A DNA stretch of 64,000 bases from Cyanidium caldarium (lineage: Eukaryota > Rhodophyta > Bangiophyceae > Cyanidiales > Cyanidiaceae), in assembly GCA_026184775.1 (NCBI GenBank), contig JANCYW010000010.1, positions 372,001 through 436,000 of the forward strand, read 5' to 3'. Shown here piece by piece: positions 28,807-36,716 of the stretch. The position numbers and the translations under genes were made by a program. Under the pieces are notes generated by a model that saw only the letters and a program-made list of their open reading frames with translations, was not told the origin of the DNA and did not search any database. The stretch's first letter is position 1; every line of letters begins with the position of its first letter.

Positions 28807-30990
28807 ATGCGAACAAGCTCCGGCGTGGTGGCCGCGTGGATCGGCAGAGTGCTGGAGGGCGACGAGCGGCGCCGTCTGGTCGATGTTCTGCGGGCGGCAC
28901 CGCGAGGGAAACGCGTGCGAGCCGCTGCAGAGGGTTCGACGGACGACGCGGAGGGGACTGCCGCAGAGTGTGAAAGGTGTCCGCGGAATGCAGAACACGG
29001 CGCCGAGGCACCACCTCCAGGAAAACGACCACGGTTGGTGCGCAGTCCGCCCTCGAGTGCGACAAGCACTGCGGAGGCCGTGGCCACTGTTCCCGACGCT
29101 CTGTCGATCACGCCTCCCGATCTATCCACGGAATGGCCCCAGGTGGCGTTGCGGATATCGGCGGCGTTCGCTGATATTGCGCAACAGCCGGAGACGCACA
29201 TCGGGCGCGTGCGACGGTTCTACTTCCTCTTGCGCGCATTACAAGGCGACAAGTCGCCGCCGGATGCCGTCGCGTTGCGGACGTTCCGGCTGCAGATGCT
29301 GACGCTGACGGTGCGCTCGCTGGGTCTGCTGTTCACCGAGGCGTGTCCGGGGTACACCATTCGGGCGCCAGACCGCCACGACGTGCACGTGCAGCTGAGC
29401 AAGGAAGTGGCGCGAGCGCGGGCCTTCGAGGCCACGCTGCTGACGATGCACGAGGAGTTTCTGCAAGTGCTGGAAGCCTGTTTGCTGGATGGCAAGCACG
29501 TCAAAGCATCGCGCGGCGCTACCGGTCGCCGCTACGCCTTTCTCGGGTCATGGTTGCGCGGCCACTCCGGCGGCGCAGCGGTGCGACAGGATTGTCTGGT
29601 GGTGGCACTGCAGTTGCTGCAGCAGTTGCCGCATATGCCGCAGGCGGATCGGCTGGCGCGAATGATCGTGCAAGCGCGCGTCGACGCCAGCGCTGCGGCC
29701 AAACGCAGTCACACCATCGGGGAGATGCTGGCGCAGGCGCACCAGGGCGCCGGAGCGAGCTTGCGCGTTTGCGTGCAGACGGTGCGCATGCTGTGTGAGC
29801 GCCTGCGCGATCCCGCACGCACCGATGTGGCGCAGTACATCGCGCCACTGCTACGCATTCCGTTTGGGAGCCTAGAGGCACGCTCTCGAAAGATGGCAGA
29901 GGCGGAGGCGACCGTCGCGACGACGGCGCCTGCGCCAACGTCGCGCAAAGTGCGCGCCCGCCGACAACACGCCCAGATGCGCCAGTGGATGCAAGAGGCG
30001 GCCGAACGCAAGCGCCGCGTGCAACAGCAACTCCTGCGCGAATGGCGGGAGCTGGACGCCGAGGCCCGCCCCGAGGAGTACGCTGCCGCCAAACGCGAGA
30101 TGCTCGCGGCGGTGACCAAGGCGCTGCTGGCGCTGCTGTTGCAAGAGAGTCGGGCGACGGTCGCCGGCGATAGCGCGTTGCCGCTGGGGATGATCGTGAA
30201 GGGAGTTGGCCGGGTCGCCCCGTTCGTGAATGCCGATCTGCTCAGCGACATGCTACATGAGGTGTACGCGGTGCTGCAGGCGCGCGCTCCCACGGCGCCA
30301 TCCACCACCACCTCGGCACTGACCGAACAGCTGGAGTGCATGGGTGGCGCCTACGAGGTGCTGGCCGCGCAGCAGGCGGCGTTCCAAAACGCCGACCCGT
30401 CCATTCTCGATCGCCATCTGTATGCAGTGCTGCACCCGAAGCGTCTGCTGCAAGCCGGCGGCGACGAGGGCGCTGTAGCGGCGGCGGCGATGACGGTGCT
30501 GCAGCGAGCGTTGTTGGGCACGCGGCGCGCGCTGTCGGTGGCGCGGGCGGCAGCGTTCGCGATGCGGCTGCTGGAGTGTGCAGCGACCGCACGCACGGCC
30601 GCCACGGCGCTGGCATTTATGCAAGGCGCCGCGGCCCTGTTCGATCGGTGCCCGGCGTTGCGGCGGCTGTTGCCGCCGACGACGGCAGGACGGGCCGATT
30701 CTAAAGCGAGACCGTCGCCTCGCGGCGCGACGGACGACGATGACGGAGGGGAGGACGTGGTGGGCACCGTGGGGTTGATTCGGGGTGGTGTAGCGATAAC
30801 AACTTGCAAAGACGCGGCCGCCGCGGAGGATCCGGACACTGCGGGCGCGCTGGCACTCGTCGGTTCCTATCCTTGCGGCGCGGCCGGCGACGGCAGCTCC
30901 ATCCGCTGCCCACAAATGTTGGGGCGAATCGAGGCGCGACACCCAGACGCGGCGGTGCGTCGCGCGGTGCGCGTCATGTGTTCGCGGTAA
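28807..30990 (+). CDS. NOC3: Nucleolar complex protein 3 (NOC3), ribosome biogenesis
   Basis: ATG 28807 gives 727 residues; the frame upstream opens only with TTG. The Noc3 signature region is at about 165-240: LGLLFTEACPGYTIR followed by QLSKEVARARAFEATLL and EEFLQVLEACL, matching the family pattern 'DI.PGY.IR......VSKEV..LR.FE..LL..Y...L'. The C-terminal half has the CBF/Mak21-type fold (YAAAKREMLAAVTKALLALL, IVKGVGRVAPFVNADLLSDM). The N-terminus is basic with KRPRLVRSP as a likely nuclear signal. In yeast, Noc3 forms a heterodimer with Noc2 that accompanies late pre-60S particles, and it has been linked to replication licensing. An acidic insertion near 640-655 is low in complexity. The stop lies only 18 bp from the stop of convergent ALG1. 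Confidence 0.9.
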   Translation: MRTSSGVVAAWIGRVLEGDERRRLVDVLRAAPRGKRVRAAAEGSTDDAEGTAAECERCPRNAEHGAEAPPPGKRPRLVRSPPSSATSTAEAVATVPDALSITPPDLSTEWPQVALRISAAFADIAQQPETHIGRVRRFYFLLRALQGDKSPPDAVALRTFRLQMLTLTVRSLGLLFTEACPGYTIRAPDRHDVHVQLSKEVARARAFEATLLTMHEEFLQVLEACLLDGKHVKASRGATGRRYAFLGSWLRGHSGGAAVRQDCLVVALQLLQQLPHMPQADRLARMIVQARVDASAAAKRSHTIGEMLAQAHQGAGASLRVCVQTVRMLCERLRDPARTDVAQYIAPLLRIPFGSLEARSRKMAEAEATVATTAPAPTSRKVRARRQHAQMRQWMQEAAERKRRVQQQLLREWRELDAEARPEEYAAAKREMLAAVTKALLALLLQESRATVAGDSALPLGMIVKGVGRVAPFVNADLLSDMLHEVYAVLQARAPTAPSTTTSALTEQLECMGGAYEVLAAQQAAFQNADPSILDRHLYAVLHPKRLLQAGGDEGAVAAAAMTVLQRALLGTRRALSVARAAAFAMRLLECAATARTAATALAFMQGAAALFDRCPALRRLLPPTTAGRADSKARPSPRGATDDDDGGEDVVGTVGLIRGGVAITTCKDAAAAEDPDTAGALALVGSYPCGAAGDGSSIRCPQMLGRIEARHPDAAVRRAVRVMCSR

Positions 30991-31008
30991 AACTGCATCG
31001 CTGCCATT

Positions 31009-32352
31009 TCACACCCCCTTTCGCTCCTCCGGTCCACAGCCCAGACGCTGGCAAAACGGCAACAGCGTGTCGGCCCAGTGCGTTTCCCAGCGCCAAGAGG
31101 CATCGCCGGCCACCAGCTCGGCGACCGCCTCGCGCATGGCCGCCCGATGGTGCCAGACGTATTGTGCGGCCAGCGCCAGTTCATTCGCATCGCTGAACAG
31201 CACGCCTGCGGGCGCCGACCGGTGCGCCTCCCCATACGTGCGCATTTGCGGGAAGGGCATCTCGTTGGCGATACAAAAGTACGATAGGGCCGCCACCGGC
31301 AGACCGCACGCCAACATGTCCACCACTTTCATCGGCAGATCCAGTCCCGAGGACGAGGCGTGTAAGGAGATGCCCACGTCGGCATGCGCCAGCACCTGTA
31401 CGTAATCGCGCCAGCTCGGCAACCACAGCGCGTGCAACCGAATGCGTTGCAAGCGACGCGCCGGCCATTGCTGCTGCACAAAGGCGTCGCGCAACGGGCC
31501 CCGACCGGTGATGATCACCTCGCCGGCCCAGCCGTGTTCTCGCTCCAGCACGCACAGCGCATCCAACAGGCAGTGCATGTTTTCGTCCGGCGTCCAGCTG
31601 GTGGAGGTGATGAGCCACGGCGCCGCAGCATCGAGCTCGAAAGCGCGCAACGGCAAACGCGCCCGCAGCGCCTGAACGAACGCTTTGCGAGACATCTGCC
31701 TCGCCCGCAGCGCCTCTTCGATCATGGCCTGTCGCGGCCGGTCATACACCACCACAATGCGTTCCGGTGAGAGGCGTGCCTGGGCGACGAGATAAGCTTT
31801 CAGCGCTCGCGACACACACAGGTGGCCGTGCGCTAGCCACCGCGAGCCGGTCAATTCCAGCGTTCGGGCGATGGCGACGAGGCGCGTCGGCGCTCGCTGC
31901 ACTTGCAGGATGGAGCTGGTGCTGTTGTGCCAGTCCACCAGCCATTGCGACCGACGACGACCGCGCAACCACCACCCGATGTAGGCACAGAAAATGGTGG
32001 GTATGGCCGGGGGATTTTGGGCGATGAGCACATCCCAGCGCTCCAGCCGCACGCACAGCGTCCACAATAAGACGGCCAGACGGGAGAGCACGCTCCAGAG
32101 CATCGCGAGCGCGTAGTGCCAGCGGCGGGCGCGATTGCGTGCGTGCACGGAAGACGGTGCCGGTCCGAGGGAGAGGAATCGGGGGGAAACGCGTCGGGCG
32201 TCGTCGTCGTCGTCGTCGTCGGGCGTGCGGCTCTCTCCGTACCCGATCAGCGTTACCTGGAAGCCGTGCGCGGCCCAGGCGTGGGCGTGGGCGCGCATGC
32301 GCGGCGACTGCTGCACATTGCCGAGAACGAGCAGCACGACATGCCGCCGCAT
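31009..32352 (-). CDS. ALG1: ALG1, chitobiosyldiphosphodolichol beta-1,4-mannosyltransferase (GT33)
   Basis: The 447-residue product (ATG 32352) has the size of known ALG1 proteins. It adds the first mannose, from GDP-mannose, to GlcNAc2-PP-dolichol on the cytosolic face of the ER, the first committed mannosyl step of N-glycosylation. Clear family blocks are [15 protein letters not shown] at the start, [56 protein letters not shown] and [20 protein letters not shown]. The yeast/human motif '[20 protein letters not shown]' is nearly identical. An Asp7 run coded by a GAC repeat (32195-32221) sits in a loop after the first strand. Only 19 bp separate the ATG from the 3' end of a tRNA gene on the same strand. 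The frame upstream of 32352 runs through that tRNA and is not the start. Confidence 0.96.
   Translation of the reverse strand: [447 protein letters not shown]
32195..32221. repeat. (CGT)n/(GAC)n tract coding poly-Asp in ALG1
   Basis: A short trinucleotide run encodes seven Asp residues in a loop where other ALG1 proteins have no acidic run. It is the same repeat class as elsewhere in the window. Confidence 0.85.
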
Positions 32353-32354
32353 GC

Positions 32355-32366
32355 AAAAAGGAAAAA
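32355..32366 (-). terminator. Pol III T-run terminators after tRNA-Arg
   Basis: Two TTTTT runs on the minus strand (32362-32366 and 32355-32359) begin six nucleotides beyond the tRNA discriminator base. They are the expected RNA polymerase III stop signals. The second ends three bases before the ALG1 ATG. Confidence 0.7.
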
Positions 32367-32371
32367 TCAAG

Positions 32372-32553
32372 CGCCCCCGACGGGACTCGAGCCCGCAATC
32401 TTTCGATCTCCTCGGGTGAGGTAGAAGTCGAAAACGTTGTGGAGGTGTGCGGGCGGCGTGTCGGTCGTTCTTGAGAGACGCTCGCGCGAAACGTATCCAC
32501 GGCGGCGCGCTTGGACGGATGTGCGAAATTGTCCAGCTTTCCGCCACGAGGGC
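32372..32553 (-). tRNA. tRNA-Arg (anticodon UCU) with two apparent introns
   Basis: The acceptor stem is GCCCTCG (32553-32547) paired with CGGGGGC (32379-32373), seven pairs with one G-U, discriminator G. T8-G9 and D-stem GCGG follow, with an A-box TGGCGGAAAGCTGG (32546-32533). The anticodon stem TTCGA (32432-32428) pairs perfectly with TCGAA (32406-32402). The loop reads CTTCTA with anticodon TCT at 32425-32423. Variable loop AGATT, T-stem GCGGG/CCCGT and loop CTCGAGT (B-box with C at position 54) complete a canonical 3' half. A 14-nt insert CCTCACCCGAGGAG (32421-32408) lies between 37 and 38, the normal eukaryotic intron site, and folds as CCTC/GAGG. A second insert of about 90 nt lies within the D-loop. 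D-stem closure is weak (one G-U, two pairs, one G-A). Confidence 0.78.
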
Positions 32554-32800
32554 TGCGAGTGCATGGAACCGGGCGAAAACGCTACATAAAGCAAACTTGG
32601 CGCGCCACTCTGAAATATGACAATCTGCGGCACTCTCCAGAGATCATCGAGGGTGCCTTTCAGAGTGGGCGGCGGCGGCACCTGAGCCGCTGCTCCGCGC
32701 CTCAGTGATGCTGATGCGGTTCTCGACTTGTCCGCCGCACGTACAGCTCGGGCCTCGGTGCACCTGCTTCGTTCTCGTTCCCTCTGTTCCCTATCCCACC

Positions 32801-33892
32801 ATGTTTGTCTCGTCACTTGTTGCGCCGCGCACCAGCACGCGCCGCGCCAACGCTGCCTCGCCGTTTGTCGCGGATCGCCGGACGATCTGCGGCGGCGACG
32901 TCGCGGCCCCGTCGTCGTGGTTGCTGGCTGGGCGGCCGCTCTTCTGCCGCCGCCGCCGTCGCTATTCCGCTGTCGGCGCGCGTGGCCTGGTGGCGCAGGC
33001 GGCGCCCAAGGCGACCGAGAAGAACATCCCCATCAATCTCTTCAAGCCCAACGCGCCATACGAGGGCACCTGCCTCTACAACAAGAAGATCGTCGGTGAC
33101 GATGCCCCAGGCGACACCTGCCACGTGATCATCAATCACGACGGAAAATTACCGTACCTGGAGGGACAATCCGTGGGCATCATCCCCGACGGCACCGACG
33201 ACAGAGGCCGCCCACACAAGCTGCGCCTCTACTCCATCGCCTCGACGGCGGCGGGCGATTTCGGCGACTACAAGACACTGTCGTTGGTGGTGAAGCGTCT
33301 GATATACACCAACGATAAGGGCGAGGAGGTGCGCGGCGTATGCAGCAACTTTCTGAACGACGTCCAACCGGGCCAAAAGGTGAAGATGACCGGCCCGGTG
33401 GGCAAGGAGATGCTGATGCCGGCGGACCTGAACGCCACCATCCTGATGCTGGCCACCGGGACCGGCATTGCCCCGTTCCGCGCCTTTATGCGAAAGGCAT
33501 TTGTGGAGCGGCACCCGGACTACAAATTCACCGGCAAGATGATTTTGTATCTAGGCGTGCCCACCAGCTCGTCGCTGTTGTATCGCGACGAGTTGGAGGA
33601 GATGAAGGCCAACTTCCCGGATCAGGTGGAGCTGCACTACGCCATCAGCCGCGAGATGAAGAACAAGCAGGGCGGACGTTACTACCTGCAGGATGCCATG
33701 GAGGAGCGCGGTGAGGAAATATGGCAGCTGCTGCAGAAGGAGAACACCTACACGTACATGTGCGGCCTGAAGGGCATGGAGTCGGGCATCGACGGGTTCA
33801 TGTCCGGCCTGGCTGGCAAAGACGGCGTCGACTGGGCCGATTTCAAGAAGCAGCTCAAGCAGAAGAAGCGTTACCTCGTGGAGGTGTACTGA
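32801..33892 (+). CDS. petH: Plastid ferredoxin-NADP+ reductase (FNR)
   Basis: From ATG 32801 (context CCCACC-ATG) the product is 363 residues. The first 65 or so are basic and Ser/Ala-rich and include a Phe near the start (MFVSSLVAPRTSTRR), as in red algal plastid transit peptides; a hydrophobic stretch after an Arg run may be a thylakoid or processing region. The catalytic part has the FAD motif RLYSIAS (142-148), the nucleotide motif GTGIAP (220-225), the CGLKGME segment (321-327) and the C-terminal Tyr (363) that stacks on FAD. The enzyme passes electrons from reduced ferredoxin to NADP+ at the end of photosynthetic electron transport. A methionine 32 codons upstream is in frame, but the 363-residue form fits better. 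The gene is convergent with RAD51, with a 114 bp gap. Confidence 0.96.
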   Translation: MFVSSLVAPRTSTRRANAASPFVADRRTICGGDVAAPSSWLLAGRPLFCRRRRRYSAVGARGLVAQAAPKATEKNIPINLFKPNAPYEGTCLYNKKIVGDDAPGDTCHVIINHDGKLPYLEGQSVGIIPDGTDDRGRPHKLRLYSIASTAAGDFGDYKTLSLVVKRLIYTNDKGEEVRGVCSNFLNDVQPGQKVKMTGPVGKEMLMPADLNATILMLATGTGIAPFRAFMRKAFVERHPDYKFTGKMILYLGVPTSSSLLYRDELEEMKANFPDQVELHYAISREMKNKQGGRYYLQDAMEERGEEIWQLLQKENTYTYMCGLKGMESGIDGFMSGLAGKDGVDWADFKKQLKQKKRYLVEVY

Positions 33893-34006
33893 ACGAGCCG
33901 CCGCCAGCATGTGGCAGGCGCCGGGGATCCACCGGGTCGGCGTCGCGGTGGCGTTCGCTCCGATTTCACCTCCTCGATGTATTTCTCTTGACGGGGCGAG
34001 CGCCTC

Positions 34007-35062
34007 TCAGTCGCTGGGATCGGCAATGCCGCCCTCGGTGATACTAAAGCCGGTTTCGGACTCGGGCAAGCTGGGCGAGTCGTAAATCTTACAGATTCGG
34101 TTCTCCGCGCGTCCTTTTCTAAAGTAGAGGCGCGTCTGACAAGCGTGCGCGATGATGTTACCGCCGATGGGTACGCGCGGGTCGGCAAACATCATGGCGT
34201 CGGGTTTGGCCACCACCTGGTTGGTGATCAGCACGGCGACGCCAAACTCGTCGGCGATACGTTGCAGGCCGCGCAAGAAACGCGCCATGTGTTGCTGGCG
34301 GGCGGCCAGCTCGCCGCGCCCGGAATAGTCGGTGCGGTAGAGCGCGGTGGCCGAGTCCACCACCACCAGCGCGTACCGACTCTCGCTCATCAGGCCGGCC
34401 GCTTGCATCAGCAACTCCATCTGGTGGTCGCTGTTGTAGGCGCGCGCAAAAGCGATGTTGTCCAGCACGTCCTGCGGGTTCAGCTGGAAGCGCTCGGCGA
34501 TCTGCACGATGCGCTCTGGGCGAAACGTGCCCTCGGTGTCGATGTAGAGTGCCTTGCCTTCGGCGCCGCCTTCGCTCAGCGGCAACTGACAGGTGACCGC
34601 CGCCGTGTGGCAAAGCTGCGACTTGCCGGTGCGAAACTCGCCAAACACCTCCGTGATGCTGCCGGTCTCAATGCCGCCCTGCAGCAGTCCATCCAGCTCC
34701 TTGCTGCCGGTCGTCAAGAACACCAGGTCTTTGCGAATACGGTGCACCTCGGTGGCGGTGGTGAATCCCGCCATGACCAACTGCGCGGCGGCCGCCTTAA
34801 GCTTCTCCGCCTTGGCCTCGCTCACTCCCTTGATACCGGTCAGCTGCTTCAGCGTGGCATACACCACCGCCTCTACGCTGTGCAGCCCGCCCTCCTCCCG
34901 CAGCTTTTTGAGGTCCGAGGCGCTGATGCCCTGCTGGCCTTCTAGCGCCGACAAGGGCGTCGGCCCGCACGGCACCGCGTTCTCATCGTTCACCGCGGTC
35001 TTCTCCACCGCCTCCTCTTCATTGTCCTCCATAACAGCAGTGGCCTCTACACGACGTGGCAT
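34007..35062 (-). CDS. RAD51: RAD51 recombinase
   Basis: The 351-residue protein has an N-terminal helix-hairpin-helix domain (about 40-100, [30 protein letters not shown]) and the RecA core. Walker A is GEFRTGKS (141-148), Walker B is ALVVVD (231-236), and the ssDNA loop region includes [20 protein letters not shown]. The end, [20 protein letters not shown], fits RAD51 rather than DMC1. It forms nucleoprotein filaments on ssDNA and catalyses strand exchange in homologous recombination in the nucleus. The acidic N-terminus before residue 35 is variable in the family; a methionine at residue 11 is an alternative start. An E2F-like sequence lies 109 bp upstream. It is divergent from the PAP2 gene. 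Confidence 0.97.
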   Translation of the reverse strand: MPRRVEATAVMEDNEEEAVEKTAVNDENAVPCGPTPLSALEGQQGISASDLKKLREEGGLHSVEAVVYATLKQLTGIKGVSEAKAEKLKAAAAQLVMAGFTTATEVHRIRKDLVFLTTGSKELDGLLQGGIETGSITEVFGEFRTGKSQLCHTAAVTCQLPLSEGGAEGKALYIDTEGTFRPERIVQIAERFQLNPQDVLDNIAFARAYNSDHQMELLMQAAGLMSESRYALVVVDSATALYRTDYSGRGELAARQQHMARFLRGLQRIADEFGVAVLITNQVVAKPDAMMFADPRVPIGGNIIAHACQTRLYFRKGRAENRICKIYDSPSLPESETGFSITEGGIADPSD

Positions 35063-35540
35063 AATGGGTGAGGGGAGTGGGGTGAAAAGAGGGTACTCAA
35101 GCGGGAGTCTCGGGCGGGGCGATGCGGTGCCCGCGTGCGCAACAACTGCCAGCGCCGCGCGGAGAACGGAGTTGGCGGGAATTTGAATCGACCGCCGTGC
35201 GCGTTACGGAGAGCGGAGAGGCGGGCGAATAGAGGGCTTGTGACGCAGACGGTGCTGAGTGCATCTAGGCACTCTCAAGTGTTGGCCGCGTCAGCCTGGT
35301 CATATGGCAGTCGCGAGCTCCCATGGTATGCACGACACTGGCGAGCGACGTGTTCCCTTGCATAACGCACTCGCCGGGACTGTGCGTCTCCACCGTGGTG
35401 CTCACGCGTTTTACGTACCGAGGGAGTGGATATGCGGTGGAGAACGGTGAAGTGCTGCCTGAACAGCGGTTGGTAGCGCTCGGGTCAGCGCCGGCGCGTT
35501 TGTTCGCAGCGCGTGGAGTCTCCGAGGCCATCACCGAGTT
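35063..35540. promoter_or_regulatory. Divergent intergenic region, RAD51 / PAP2
   Basis: This region of 478 bp holds both promoters. It contains an E2F-like sequence at 35172-35181 and a perfect 6-bp inverted repeat GAGTGC-atctag-GCACTC at 35257-35274. Short frames in it have no recognisable motif. Confidence 0.45.
35172..35181 (+). promoter_or_regulatory. E2F-like site TTGGCGGGAA in RAD51 promoter
   Basis: TTGGCGGGAA matches the classical E2F/DP site TTTGGCGGGAA except for the first T. It lies 109 bp upstream of the RAD51 ATG. RAD51 is an S-phase gene under E2F control in plants and animals. Use in this organism is inferred. Confidence 0.4.
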
Positions 35541-36593
35541 ATGAACGCCGCGGCACCAGCTGATCGACCCATTTCCGGCTATGCTCCCTCTGCGGCCGTC
35601 GCCGAATTCCCCACCGTCTCGCCATCTCCCGGCGCGGCGGCACCATCCACCCTGGAGTGGGACGGACTGCAGCGGCCTCCGCGGCGGCGTCGCGATCACC
35701 GTCCGTCCACCAGTTCGGCGGTGGCGTACGTCGAGACGCACCTGCGCTCCAGCCTGTGTCTGCTGGCGATATCGTTGGCGGTGTTGTTCATCGGCGTGGG
35801 ATTGTCGTTTGGCACGCCGCGCCTCGTGCCCTTTTACGTGAACGACGCGTCGCACTGGCGGCCGCACCGGCCCAACACGGTGTCGTCCCTGACGCTAGTC
35901 CTGGTGGGCCTGCTGGTCAGTCTGCCGATCATGGTGCTGTACGATTATTGGGTTTATACGCAGCGCGAGTCGCGCACGGCTCCGTGGACACACGTGCTCG
36001 GGTATATCTCGGCGTTCGGGTGGACATTGATGAGCACGCAGTGGATCAAATTGTGGGCCGGGCGGCTGCGGCCGGATTTCGGTGTGCGGTGTCTGGGCAG
36101 CGGCTTTTTCCCGCCCTCCAATTATAGCGCCCTGGTGATCACCTCCAATGCGCAGTGTAAGCTAGGCGGCAGCTCCGAGTCGACGCTCAACCACGGGCGC
36201 ATGTCGTTTGTGAGCGGGCACTCGTCCACCGCCATGGTGTTCGCCACCTACTTGGCGGTGTTTCTGACGCGGCGCGCGCAGGCGCTGCATCCTCAGCGCG
36301 CCCGATGGCTGCTGGTGAACGGCATGTACGTGCTGGCGATGGTGGCGGTGACGCTCGGCGTGGCGGTGTGCATATCGCGCCTAGTGGACAACCGACATTT
36401 CCCGGCGGACGTGGTGGGTGGTGGCCTGCTGGGCGCCGGCTACGCGCTGGGAGTGTTTTTCATGTTCGACGCCAATATGGTGGTGCATTACCAAGCGGAA
36501 CCGACGTCTCTGCCCCAGGTCATGGACGGCACGGTGCCCGCGTACGCCGAACCGGCGTGTGCTGCGAGCACGCTCCCCGAGGATGTGGTGTAA
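35541..36593 (+). CDS. PAP2-type lipid phosphate phosphatase
   Basis: This 350-residue integral membrane protein has the three phosphatase motifs of the PAP2 superfamily. Motif 1 is K170 ... R177-P178 (KLWAGRLRP), motif 2 is SGHS (225-228) and motif 3 is SR (279-280) ... H286 ... D290. H227 and H286 are the expected catalytic pair. About six hydrophobic helices are visible, beginning after a disordered Pro-rich N-terminus of about 65 residues. The family removes phosphate from phosphatidate, lysophosphatidate or diacylglycerol pyrophosphate at ER or plasma membrane. The motif spacing fits lipid phosphate phosphatases (LPP/DPP1). The role is presumably in glycerolipid synthesis or lipid signalling. 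The gene is convergent with the permease gene, with a 123 bp gap. Confidence 0.94.
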   Translation: MNAAAPADRPISGYAPSAAVAEFPTVSPSPGAAAPSTLEWDGLQRPPRRRRDHRPSTSSAVAYVETHLRSSLCLLAISLAVLFIGVGLSFGTPRLVPFYVNDASHWRPHRPNTVSSLTLVLVGLLVSLPIMVLYDYWVYTQRESRTAPWTHVLGYISAFGWTLMSTQWIKLWAGRLRPDFGVRCLGSGFFPPSNYSALVITSNAQCKLGGSSESTLNHGRMSFVSGHSSTAMVFATYLAVFLTRRAQALHPQRARWLLVNGMYVLAMVAVTLGVAVCISRLVDNRHFPADVVGGGLLGAGYALGVFFMFDANMVVHYQAEPTSLPQVMDGTVPAYAEPACAASTLPEDVV

Positions 36594-36716
36594 ATGGGAG
36601 ATGTGGATTGGAAGTAATATGGGATGCGGCGGCGTGGGAGTGCATGCCGTCGACTCCCCCATCACGACATTGCGTCGCTCGCACAGTGAGAGGAGAAGCG
36701 GGCGTGATCGTTGGCC

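Noticed and set aside
32353-32547. Upstream extension of ALG1
   Set aside because: It would translate through a tRNA gene, and the conserved ALG1 N-terminus begins right at ATG 32352.
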